Below, piece after piece: positions 23,640 to 34,916 of a stretch of DNA of 64,000 bases. The position numbers and the translations under genes are program-made. This stretch comes from Sipunculus nudus (taxonomy: Eukaryota; Annelida; Sipuncula; Golfingiida; Sipunculidae), in the NCBI GenBank assembly GCA_026874595.1, contig CM049321.1, forward strand, positions 2,602,479 to 2,666,478, read 5' to 3'. The notes under the pieces were generated by a model. That model was not told where the DNA came from. It searched no databases and was given only the letters and a program-made list of their open reading frames with translations. How positions within the stretch are numbered: position 1 is the stretch's first letter; each line of letters begins with the position of its first letter.

Positions 23640-26560
23640 AAAAGAACAGTAATTAAGGCATATACAACAGTTTCAATTATTAATCAAAATCAATAATTAC
23701 GGCCTATACAGCTAAATAACAAACTTTGGTTTGGTTGATTTTTTTTGGTATTTATTGATTTGATTTTCATATTTTACACTTACATTATGACTGAGACATT
23801 AGTTGCCTTGTTATATTTAACATGTCGCTTTCCGACTTTCTTGCAAGGAAACGTACTTGATAGTTTAAATTGTAAACAAATCACATATTCTAATCTAAAT
23901 GTACACTGATGGATCAGAGTGAACACTTTTTGTGATTTCTTTTCAATGCGTAAGTAATGGAAGGACGTGGTATAGAAGTACATGTATTAAGAGGATCGAG
24001 AAAGAAGCGGAGGTTTTACAGGGTCAGTACAAAACAAGGAGGGGATCATATGTGTGCTATTCATTCGGAAGAAACTATTGTAAAACATACGTATGATTTC
24101 TGTTTCTAAAAATTACGAAAATTGACGAAGTGAACAGAGAAAAGCTATTGTTTCTAAACAAAAATGGACAACGCCTGTGCCCTTTCATCGAACACAGTAG
24201 CACGGCATAGATACCATTGAGATTATTAATTAATATACAGTCTCTGAGTTTGCATCTCAGTGTAGTATATATGTTTGTCCTATATATTCTATTTTATTTC
24301 GGTACAACCCAGCTTCTGTAAAATGGTGTTGTAGACATATGAAATTGGCATTTGATTTCTCCTGTTTATGACAACTTCTAAAAAGAAATGGATTTATATA
24401 TACCCCCATGAAAATTCGAGAGGATCCATCCTCTAGCTCCTATGCATTTTAGTTTTCAATAATTCGTTATCTATGATGAGGCATTCTGCAATTTCAATGC
24501 TTACTTCTGAAATTTGCGTTTATACTCAAGACAGGCTTTAATGCCTATAACCTCAGAACTAGAATTCAACGATTCAACACGAATGGCGGAGTTGTCATTG
24601 GAATCATGTAGTGAGACTAAAATGCCTGCAAACAATTTGGTAAACATCCATAACCTTAAAAGTACAAATAAGTGTGAGCATGACACTAATACATTTCGCT
24701 CAGTTAATCTTGTACACCCGCCTTCCTATGCCAGTCCTAAAAATACGTGTTTTTATCAAGAATCATTTAGATTTCAGTCTTTACTTTTGGAATTATAAAA
24801 ATTCAACGACCATGTTTTTAGTCAAGTTAATGAAATATTAACCCCTTATTTCTCCGGGAGAGGTCAAGTTTATGGAACTCCAAATCTTTAATTCAATGCT
24901 CCATTATTCATGGCTATGTATGCAAGCAGGAAATTAAAGCCTCACATTTTTAAGCATTCCATTCGAATGTCCAGAGACATGGTTGAGGATCCGCTTCCCA
25001 GTTTATGGTGTAATTTTACATTATTTAACAGATAGGTGATATAGAAAAAGCTAATGTTTCTTTACAGTCCCCACGTAAACATCCTCCAATATGCACAAGA
25101 TGGCTCCTGGGGAGTACTCAAAACTATATATCTAGATCTTTTCCTGAAGCATCATTACCATTTTTCATTCAAAATAATATTCAATGCTGAAAAGAAATAC
25201 TTAAATAAAATAATATATATGGTCACTGCCGGGAATTCATCTTTGGCTAATCAGTAAAATGTTACCAACAGTTTTTGACATTCTTTTCAATGCAAACACG
25301 CTTAAACATTCAGCGAGGTTTATTTTTTAATGGGAATTGAAATTTTCCTAAATATTAAGATAGGCTGTCTACTTTATAATACTAGCAGCTTTAATGCTGC
25401 ATTAGGTCTCAGCTCGATCCATGTACCAGAATCGAGGTGTCACAATGGTCTATATCTTCCAAGCTATTAAATGTCTTTATCATTAGAGAATCACCCTATT
25501 TTATTTGAATGATGTTTATTCACCAGTGGTCATTAACCCTCTTCATCGTGACATGACCGGTATATGTCTTTATTTGATGGCCGCCATCAATATTAACTGG
25601 TAACCATGATCAACATAATATGATTTTGTTTGAAGGAATATTCGGTATAAAGAGATAATACCTTTGTCCTATGAGGGGAAAAGACCTATGAAAAGATTCT
25701 ATGAGAAAGGTGCAAACTTTTCTGAATATTAAGAAAGTTTATCCAACTCGCATGCACAGTTGTGACTTATTTTAGCCGCTTTTTTTTGGTAATCTTAGCT
25801 CACTTGTTATGCCAGCATCCAGTTGGTGAAACGTGAGCCATTACTCTCAGCTAAAATTAATATAGTTCCTTGGTTCACAGACCACACATCACATTTTGAC
25901 AAGGATCCATCACTGGTGATCCTGAGGTATGCGTGTAATTTTCAGTGCTATTGATATATAATTTATAGGAATTGATACTTAAGAATAGTAAGCGAATATG
26001 CAATGTGAATTAAGACAGACGCTTCAATATTAGTTATTACACAATGTACATTAACTCATTTGAAATTGGCCAAAGGAGGACACAGTATGACGTAATGGTT
26101 TTAAAAGGTATAAGGTCATGAGGCCAAAACCCTTAACATTTCGGAAGGGTTAACATATCACGGGTCAGTCCTTATACTTGAAGAAAGTTTTATACCCTGA
26201 TACACTTATATATTCAAAATGATCTGTTTAAAGAGTTTACTAATGTTATACCCTTAGTTTCAAAACAATGACTATTTATGGTATTAGGGAACCGTCACGC
26301 TGAGGTACATGGAGTGTAGAACATCGAACAACTCTTATACCTGTTATAAAAGGGTGATCAAAAGGGAAACACATATTACTCAACTAGAACTTCTGAAATG
26401 CCAAAATGTGTTGTATAAGCATCAACAGCGAAGAGTTTGAATAAAAAACTGTGAAATTTCTTCAGGTTGTTTTATTAATATCATAATATATTCCTTCATC
26501 ACCAGAAACATGTAAGAAATATATAAATTATTATACCTATCAGTAACTTTTTTAAACTTT
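23640..26560. other. Centre of the inverted repeat, no gene seen
   Basis: AT-rich DNA. A 94-codon frame at 24514-24798 (plus) starts MRLYSRQALMPITSELEF but has no recognisable domain, no splice context and an antisense competitor, so I do not call it a gene. Confidence 0.45.
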
Positions 26561-27886
26561 ATGCAAATATACATTTCAGTTAATTTTAATTAAATATGGC
26601 TAATATTAAGGGAGCTATAAGCGTTTACATACCCTTACCCCCTTATCAAGCCTACCCCTCCGCGAATGTGTGCGTAATGACGCGGTTCTCTTTAAATGGC
26701 CTAAAAGGGTAGTGTATCCCAAAATAATCAGTGTTTACGTGTTAATTTATTAATTGGACATACTTGGGAATCTAAAAATACCTGTGTTATAAAATCCCAG
26801 TGGGGTTGCACGGGACCCTTCATATATTGAGGCTTAATTGTGATTATTTTTGTATAATTATTATATGTTAATAATGGCCCGAGAAAGGGTTTCCATTATT
26901 TTAAAACCAATAAACACCTTAAGGTCTAGACAAATAACAATTCATAGCATCAAGGTAGCATCACAGTTAAAATAGTTGCATCTGGAGAGGAACATGGAAC
27001 ACCACATCTATTTTTTAAACAAGGGAACCATAAAATAGGATTTACAATGAGTCATTCATTGCAGAATTAAATTGTCAAAATATTCATAATTTTATCCACA
27101 GCTTTTGTAGGAACGTCAGGAACAAATGTATTTTTGCATCTGAAATATAGAAATGCAACATAATCTCGAAAATAAATTACTGTTGAGGAAAATGAAAGAA
27201 AAAGTTAAATTCAATTTTCTTTTTTTTTATATATTTTATTAGTATAGTGATTAATTGCTAAATCAGAAAAAAAAATACATTCATATGATTATTGTTGTCA
27301 GCGGTTTTTTTCCACTGTTAGGAAACATAATTCAGTTTATTTGAAGTTAATATGTCAAATATTAAGCGAGCTATAAGCATTTACATACCCCTCCCCCTTA
27401 TCAAGCCTGCCTGTCCGCGAGTGCCGTGGGTAAAGACCCGGTTGTCTTTAAATGGCCTAAAATGGTAGTGTACCCCAAAATGATAAATGTTAACATCTTA
27501 ATTCATTAATTTGACATACCTGGGGATCTAAATAGACCTATTTAATAAAATCCAATAGGGGGTGCACGCTGACCCCTCCTAGCCCATGGACTAAATTGGT
27601 AATTCACCGATACCCAGCCCGATCTTCCCATGTTAGGCTATTTCACGTGATATTATGATACGAACACCAAGGTAGTATTTTGCAAAGCATCATGACAAAT
27701 AAATTCAAATATATTGGCTGCTTAAAATAAAAGTATTTTTTTGGAATTTAGAAAATTTTATAGTTTCTTTCGAAACCGGTGTCCCCATCTGTAAGAGTAT
27801 TTTTTTAAAGTTTTTGTCTTGTATATGCTTGAATAACTGAAATTATCTTAGTATCATTCAGCATAATATATCATAGGAAATCAATT

Positions 27887-27887
<1 letters not shown>

Positions 27888-27931
<44 letters not shown>
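27888..27931. repeat. (TA)n microsatellite
   Basis: About 44 bp of TA repeats upstream of the TRIM element. Confidence 0.93.
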
Positions 27932-27933
<2 letters not shown>

Positions 27934-28014
27934 GGAACATGAATACACAGAAAAGTCGGTTCACTGCCGATGGGAATGTATTTTCTGTGTATTCCTGTTC
28001 ATGCTATTCATTCA

Positions 28015-28052
<38 letters not shown>

Positions 28053-28078
28053 TCTCTATATATATATACATATATATA
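28015..28078. repeat. (TC)n then (TA)n compound microsatellite
   Basis: TC repeats run straight into TA repeats, which touch the left edge of the first TRIM LTR. Confidence 0.93.
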
Positions 28079-28712
28079 ACAGGACACACAAAAGCGTTCC
28101 TACTGGCTCTGTTAGTGAAGCTTGCTTTATTAGCGGTGTGATAGAACGTCTGACCTGTGTGTCACAGGATGCGGGTTTGAACCCACATTCGGCCTAGAAT
28201 CCAATTTTATCCGTTACAAATGGTTGCAGCGGGGGAATCGGTGTCATGGCATAATGCCCCACCCATTTCACGTATGTGCCCCCGGGTAGATTCCAACATT
28301 CTAGGGACAGAACTTTCTCGGAGAGGGATTGAATGTAACAGGACATATAAAAGCGTTCCTACTGGCCTTGTTAGTCAAGCTTGCTTTATTAGCGGTGTGA
28401 TAGAACGTCTGACTTGTGTGTCACAGGATGCGGGTTCGAACCCACATTCGGCCTAGAATCCAATTTTATCCGTTACAAATGGTTGCAGCGGGGGAATCGG
28501 TGTCATGGCATAATGCCCCACCCAGTTCACGTGTGTGACCCCCGGGTAGATTCCAACATTCTAGGGACAGAACTTTCTCGGAGAGGGATTGAATGTAACA
28601 GGACATATAAAAGCGTTCCTACTGGCCTTGTTAGTGAAGCTTGGTTTATTAGCGAAGTTGTAGAACGTCTGACTTGTGTGTCACAGGTTGAGGGTTCAAA
28701 CCCACATTCGGG
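28075..28712 (+). mobile_element. TRIM-like miniature LTR retroelement, LTR-int-LTR-int-LTR
   Basis: Three copies of a ~144-bp terminal repeat (28075-28218, 28334-28477, 28594 to about 28712, the last truncated) alternate with a 115/116-bp internal segment. LTR2 begins TGTAAC and ends GTTACA, the inverted TG...CA ends expected of LTRs. Two bases after each intact LTR comes TGGTTGCAGCGGGGG (28221, 28480), laid out like a tRNA primer-binding site because TGG pairs with the CCA of a tRNA. Purine-rich CGGAGAGGGA precedes the next LTR like a polypurine tract. TATAAAAG lies near the LTR start (28346). No protein is coded. A plain tandem SINE is the alternative. Confidence 0.65.
28375..28455 (+). 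other. tRNA-like segment inside the TRIM LTR
   Basis: The LTR holds TAGCGGTGTGATAGAACGTC, then CTTGTGTGTCACAGGATGCG and GGGTTCGAACCCAC. GGTTCGAACCC matches the Pol III B-box consensus exactly and forms a T-arm-like hairpin (GGGTTCGAACCC). The stretch before it reads like a D-arm and an anticodon arm (TGAC...GTCA). The same segment occurs at about 28116-28196 and 28635-28712, with small changes in the third copy (GGGTTCAAACCC). I do not call it a functional tRNA because the acceptor stem is not paired. Confidence 0.6.
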
Positions 28713-28729
28713 CCCTGTATATATTTTCA

Positions 28730-28732
<3 letters not shown>

Positions 28733-28771
<39 letters not shown>
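28733..28771. repeat. (TA)n microsatellite
   Basis: TA repeat directly beyond the truncated third TRIM LTR. Frames crossing it are artefacts. Confidence 0.93.
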
Positions 28772-28775
<4 letters not shown>

Positions 28776-29190
28776 ATGGACCATGCAGTCTTTGGTTTGT
28801 AATATGTAGGCTATAATGTCCACAGAACTTGCTGGCCGATACAACCGGTAACCGGGCTTTTTTTCGGGCTTAATTTTTTTTTTTTTGGGGGGGGGGGGGG
28901 AGGGAGAGGCGTAGTCCGGACCCCCTTGAGCCAAAATTCCTCATTTCATTTATCACCCCCCTACGTCACCCCTCTGAGCCGAAATTTCTCACCTCCTTCT
29001 TTTAAACTTTTATTTTCATATCGGCGAGGTCACAGTGAGAACAATAAACTTTAAAATAGGGTATAACACGGTGCCATACACAACGCGATTTCAGAGAACA
29101 CTGAGGACAAAAGACGACCAAATTCTCTTAAGAAGTGGCAGTATTAGTTTAGATTAGATTGTATATACAATCCCTCGGACAATATACACT
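28772..29190. other. Unassigned DNA with T12/G14 run
   Basis: Contains a poly-T then poly-G run at about 28868-28900 and a short duplicated phrase GAGCCRAAATTYCTCA at about 28928 and 28976. No gene was seen. Confidence 0.45.
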
Positions 29191-29192
29191 AA

Positions 29193-29194
<2 letters not shown>

Positions 29195-29250
<56 letters not shown>
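29195..29250. repeat. (TA)n microsatellite
   Basis: About 56 bp of uninterrupted TA. Confidence 0.95.
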
Positions 29251-29252
<2 letters not shown>

Positions 29253-29791
29253 CTATACAATATCATAAAAAAGAATTAACATACATTTACCATAATAACA
29301 CCATTGATGCAACCCGTGAAAGGCTTTGCCAACTTGAGTTCAAATTTGGATGATCTTGACGCACAGAGGCGATCATGCTTAAATGAAGTTTACGCAATAA
29401 CTTGAAAACATAATTGAGGCATAGTCACCTAACATGCAGTATTAATACACCACATGAAAGGCTGCAACCAAAACAGGAGAGGGTCAGGTACCCAGATCTG
29501 TTCTATAGATTATTTTTTGTTTATTGTAGGCCTATATAATTGTCCCACTATATAGACCGCTCATTTATAACATGTCAGAGTAAACCAGTATGTAATTTAT
29601 CTAAATATATTCTCAGGAGAAATTCTATCAAATCTATCAACTATCATGTGACATTAAATCAATATTATACAATGTACATTAAAAAGTTTAATGGACCTCT
29701 CACGTACGCATTTTTGACTCTGTTACAACCCTCCGATGTTCAGTTACATCCTATGGTAAAAAATCCCATGAATAACCACAAGGAAGATTAC

Positions 29792-31245
29792 TGTCACAAA
29801 ACTTTTGTATGATAGGATAAATCTATAAACGTTTGTGACATAGGTTTATTGCTGCATTGTAAATAACTGGAAGTGCTTTCAATAAATTACTCTGGCACCA
29901 GTATGTATGGTTTAGTTATACTTGCCAGGGTTCATACAGCTTTGTATGGGGTTTCCCTTGTACAGTTATTTTGGTTTGAGCGGGTCTATTCAGCATGTGG
30001 ATCCCTTGCCCAGTCATCTGTATCACCTTTATTGGTCCTGTAAGGCCATTCAGTATTGGGCTATTTTAGGCTGTAGATTTCAGAGGTTGTAATTTTAACT
30101 TGAGATTCAGGTTTTGCTGTTTTGGTTGGTCTTGCCAAGGCACCCTGGCCACTGCTGGGAAAGTCACTTGGCAAGAGGCTCTCTCCGTGGAGGGACGCGC
30201 TTGATACCTGCAGGGCAGAATGGACATTTATAATATAGGCCTGGTGGCTTGTTAATTTGATGTAGGGGATAACCAGCGACCTGCCTTGAGTTTTATTTCT
30301 CCAGCACCATGTACAGTGTGCATGGACATCGTATAAATACTCTATATACGTGAGACTATATACTAATATATTCAGAAGTTCTTATTTGAGATCTATTTGC
30401 CGGTATACACAAGTGCCTGGTTGTGGCTGCCTAGTTTTTCCTGAGGACGAACATGACAAGAAGGGTGTGGCTATCAATGGTTCACCGACAACCCCGAGGG
30501 GCGGATCCTGTGAAGGTCCATGGTAGAGGACACCATACAGCTCAGGGCCAGTGGTAAACCTAGTGAGTACCTAACCAATTCAGCAAAACCTCATAAAACG
30601 CAGCCTTATATCCTTTACCTATCTTGATTCTTATCCGGGTAAAGTTATATTATATTCAAAGGGGTATGAGCCCATCAATCCAGTAGACCTATATCAGGAG
30701 GGGGTTTTCACGTGGCGTTTCTTACTGTGTAGTGTTAAGACCAGGAAATTACTTAGGGTTATATATTTATATTGGAGCGGTTATCTAAAGTATTAGGGAT
30801 GTAAAGTTTTTGATGTCCTTCTAGGGAGAAAAGGCTGGCAATGTTCTAGGAGCTGGAAATGTTCCAGGGGTTAAATGTGCCTGATACTTTTGGGAATATT
30901 ATCATTTTTCTTTTTGTTTCAGGTGTTGCTTCACCTTTTACCAGTCAAGGGGTATAATAACTGGATAATGTGGGACATTGGCCGTGCCGGAGATCTTTAA
31001 TATTCTATTTTTAGTTTGTGTACAGTATTAATAAACTAGTATTAAGTATCATTCTGGCTTGTTTCTTTGCTGAAATATCCATGCTGGTATGAGAGGGCGG
31101 GTAATGTTGGTTTGGTCCATAAAATCCCCTTTTTTATAATTGTATAACTCAATCTTACGACCAAATTGGTCATATTCTAAGTACAATATTAAAAGAACCT
31201 GAAGTCCGGAAATGATCTAGATAAGGCTGGATCATATCCGTGACA
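29792..31245 (+). mobile_element. 5' LTR of a Ty3 (Gmr1-like) retrotransposon
   Basis: Proposed LTR of 1454 bp bounded by TGTCAC and GTGACA, a perfect 6-bp inverted terminus. TATAAATA is at 30332 and AATAAA at 31030, giving a sensible U3-R-U5 order. It is followed at once by a primer-binding-like site (TTCTGGCGAGCGTGCCAGG). The boundaries rest on these features alone, since the 3' LTR is absent. Confidence 0.6.
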
Positions 31246-31266
31246 TTCTGGCGAGCGTGCCAGGAT
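31246..31266 (+). promoter_or_regulatory. Candidate tRNA primer-binding site of the Ty3 element
   Basis: TGGCGAGCGTGC begins four bases after the proposed LTR end. TGG would pair with a tRNA CCA end. The same 12-mer follows the other long LTR at 51965, which supports both assignments. Confidence 0.6.
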
Positions 31267-31700
31267 TACTTTGTCCTGATATCAGCATGGTGATAGCTGA
31301 GAGCGGGTCTATCCCAAAGTGTCACCTGTAGCAGGTTTGAAATCCTTGAGTATTTTGCCATGTTATTTTCGTGGAAGGGTTGCCCTAGCGCATGGGAACT
31401 CGTTTTGAGAGCCAACTCCTCAAGGTCAGGTAGGATACCTGTGGCAGCTTGGTGCTGTGTATGAGCACTGCCAGATAATCCTAGGTGATAGGCAGTACGT
31501 TCTAAGCAATTTCAGGTCAAGGAAATACGCTTTTATTGTTTCACAGATTGTCAATCTGTGGATTGATTGTTAACAGGTGCTGCGGTTCCTGGTGAGATTG
31601 TGATCATAGATGCTCAAGTTTCAAGGAGCAATTGTCACATATTTGTCAGATCTGCGGACTGACTGAGGACTGATGCTGCGGGATCAGTAAGTTCATACAA

Positions 31701-34700
31701 ATGGTTTTCTGCCGTGGTGGAAAATTAAAACCACAGGCGTTTATAAACACAACTCTACACTTTTTGTGTATGTTTGCATTGAGTCAATTTAAATTTCAAG
31801 ATGGAGGATCTAGAAAAGATCTTGAATTCGGTAAAGATCTGGGTTATTCCGGTAGCAACCTCCAGGAATTTGTTGATCGTGAGATCAAACGTATGGAGGA
31901 TAAACGCAGGGGTGACCAGGAGAGGGAGGATAGGCTTAGGGAACGAGAGATCGCTAGACAGAAAGAAGCCGAAGCACATTATTTAGAGGTACTGAAAATT
32001 AAAGTTAAAATGGCTGAATCAAATCCTAACTCTAACGAACCGGTAGGTTCAACCTCTCTTCCAGCCATCAAAAAGCCACCCTTTGATGAGAACAGAGATA
32101 GCCTTGATGCTTATCTTGAGCGGTTTGAGAGACTAGCCTCTGGACAAAAGTTGGCGAGGTCGGACTGGGCCATCCGTCTGAGTGCATTATTGAAAGGTAA
32201 GTCTCTTGATGTATTCACTAGACTACCTCCTGAAGAAGCTTTAGATTATGATCAACTGAAACTAGCTCTCCTGAAAAGGTATCAAATGACCGAAGAAGGT
32301 TATAGGGATAGATTTCGGTCCAGTAGACCAGAAAAGAGTGAATCTCCAAGCCAGTTTGCTGCACGTCTTAACAGTTACTTTCAAAACTGGGTAAAGCTCT
32401 CTGACATAGAACATTCTTACGACGGCCTTAAGGATTTGTTATTAAGGGAACAATTTATGTGCTCTTGTCGTAAAGATTTGTTCTTGTTTTTAAGGGAGAG
32501 AGGATGTACGAACATGGATGGAATGATAGTCCTGGCCGAAAGGTATGTGGAAGCTCACGGGCAACATAGCTTTTGTGCGCCATATAAAAGTGGTCAAACG
32601 GTAGGAAAGAACCCCAACAAATCTTTGGACCTTTTGTCAGAGCAAAGCAAACAAGGTAAGAAACATCTACCTAATCAAGCGACAATCAAATATTTCAACT
32701 GTGGTTTATCTGGCCATAAGTCTTACCAATGTAAACGTAGGGAAGCTAGGAACTTAGCCCAGAACCTACAAACCATAGATCATCAACAGTTGATTAAAGA
32801 AGCTGTCAATGTAGCAGTGAAAGAGGCCCTGGAAGCTACAAAGTCTATGCAAGGGGAGTCAGCTTCAGAAACAAGCGTATGTTTCTTGACTAACCCAGTC
32901 TCCTCTGGGTCAAATCCATTTGACCTAGAAAACCCTGAACTACTTAATATATCTTGCCAAGCTGAAGTAGGCAAACCTGAATCTCATCCGTCAGGCATGC
33001 CTACAAGCAAAGGTATTGTTTGTGGCTCTGAGGTTTCAGTCCTTAGGGATACAGGTTGCAGTACGGCTGTGGTACGCTCTGCCCTGATACCTGATGAGCA
33101 GATGTCTGGCATCAGCCAAACCTGTGTTCTCATAGATGGCACTGTCAGGCAATATCCAATAGCTAGAGTACATGTAGATTGTCCTTTTTATACTGGTGAG
33201 GTGGATGCATTATGCATGAAGAACCCAGTATATGATTTGATTATAGGTAACATCTTAGGAGCAAGAGAGCCTCAAGAACCTGATCCAAACTGGAAAAGCC
33301 AGCCCGTAATAAGCATGGTACAGACTAGGAGTCAGTCCAAGGTTAAAGCTCCAAAACCCCTAAAGGTACCTAGTCCAATAGCCAGTATCGGTCGGAAAGA
33401 CTTTCTTACAGCCCAGAAATCAGATGTATCACTGGATCACCTTTGGAGCAGGGTTAAAACTGATCAGCAAGGTAAGTACATCTTCAAAATAAAACATGAA
33501 ATCCTTGTGCGAGAACATAGACACAAAAGTCTTGACGGTAACCATAGTACACAAGTGGTACTGCCTAAGTGTTACAGAGATGAGGTCGTCAGGCTAGCAC
33601 ACGACGGAGTGATGTCCGGTCACTAAGGGATCGGGAGGACTCTTGAGAGAGTGTCATCCCAGTTTTATTGGCCAGGTATGTATTCTGATGTTACAGACTT
33701 CTGCAGGTCCTGCGACATCTGTCAAAGGACAGTACCTAAAGGAAAGATATCGAAACATCCCCTGGGAAAGGTACCTTTAATAGATGTGGCCTGGAGAAGG
33801 CTCGCTATGGATATTGTTGGTCCAATCTATCCAGCTTCTAGTAGAGGCATGAGATTCATTCTCACCGTTATGGACTATGCGACTAGATATCTCGAAGCAG
33901 TAGCCCTTAAGAATATAGAAACTGAAACAGTTGCAGAAGCCTTGCTAGGTGTCTACAGCAGGTTAGGTATTCCAGACGAGGTTCTAACTGATATGGGATC
34001 TAAATTCACATCAGCAGTCATGCGGGAGGTGAGTAGATGACTTAGTATTAAGCAGATGACCACAACCCCATATAATCCCCAATGCAATGGTATGATCGAG
34101 AGGTTTAATGGGAGCCTGAAGATGATGCTAAAGAGGATGTGTGCTGAGCAACCCCAAGAGTGGGATAGGTATCTAGCACCTGTGCTATTCGCTTATAGAG
34201 ACACTCCACATGAATCAATCGGAGGGTTTTCCCCATTTGAATTACTGTATGGCAGAGCAGTGAGGGGACCTATGAGGGTGCTAAAAGAACTCTTTATTAA
34301 AGATGGAGATAGTTCAGAAATCAAAACAACTTATCAGTATGTAGTTGACCTCAAAGAGAGACTAGTAGAAACATGTCAGTTAGCCCAGGAAATGTTGAGA
34401 AAGTCTGCCAGGAGATACAAACAGTATCATGACAGAGGTAAGAAACCCAGGTCGCTGGATATAGGCGATCAAGTACTGGCTCTCCTACCTACGGACAGGA
34501 ACCAGCTGCTACTCCAATGGAAGGGGCCATATCCAGTACTTGGTAGGTTCAATGACTGTGACTACAAGGTGAAAGTTGACAATAAGGTTAAGAATTTGCA
34601 CATTAACCTCCTAAAAAAATACATCGCAAGAAAACAACCTGATCACTTGGGTCAGGGGCTGTTTGATCTCCCTGCTCTTATTTGCAGCATCTCATTAGAA

Positions 34701-34916
34701 GATCAACCATTTGAAGGCAATTGTTTTCAAGGTAAGGAGGCGAATGAGGTAGATGATGGGAAGTCTGTCGTTTCCACACCAAGCGCAACCCGCTGTCAAG
34801 GACCAGAGAATGTTCAGGTAAGTAAGAAACTCTCCCCCCAACAAGAGGCTATCATTCATAGCGACAATATAAAAAAAACTGAAAAATTTCCATTTTTTTG
34901 CCAAATTTTGATTTAG
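31701..34916 (+). pseudogene. Ty3/gypsy gag-protease-integrase polyprotein, two nonsense codons, RT missing
   Basis: One reading frame of 1072 codons is broken only by TAA at 33624 and TGA at 34038. Order: a charged coiled-coil-like N-terminus (about 55-105); a gag capsid-like region (135-290); a zinc knuckle at 331-344 whose first Cys is Tyr (Y331, C334, H339, C344 remain); an aspartic protease with DTG at 450-452; an integrase zinc finger (two His before, two Cys after the first stop); the integrase core with D704, D764 and E800, a DD35E pattern; and a GPY-type C-terminus (QWKGPY). RT and RNase H do not lie between protease and integrase, as they would in most Ty3 elements. This is the order of the Gmr1-type group, where RT follows integrase. 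Here the frame ends in satellite DNA just after SKKLSPQQEAII, where RT would begin. An ATG at 31801 in another frame may be the older gag start. No envelope gene is seen. Confidence 0.85.

Larger units (their letters stand above)
22440..27590. repeat. Five-kb inverted repeat with duplicated arms
   Basis: A ~550-bp block at 22440-22990 (CAGATGTGGTGTTCCATGTT, GGTGTTTATTGGTTTTGAAA, AGCCATTTAAAGAGTACCGC, TATAGCTCGCTTAATAT) reappears in reverse complement at 26570-27130. Partial extra copies lie at about 23220-23420 (same sense as the left block) and 27335-27590 (same sense as the right block), so each arm carries about one and a half copies. The centre (23640-26560) has no recognisable gene. Two opposed copies of one repeat family or one decayed element would both fit. 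Confidence 0.7.

Noticed and set aside
24514-24798. 94-codon plus-strand frame
   Set aside because: No domain, splice context or promoter, and overlaps an antisense frame of similar length; expected by chance in 64 kb.
28075-28712. Functional tRNA genes
   Set aside because: B box is perfect but no paired acceptor stem can be drawn and the segment repeats as part of a longer unit.
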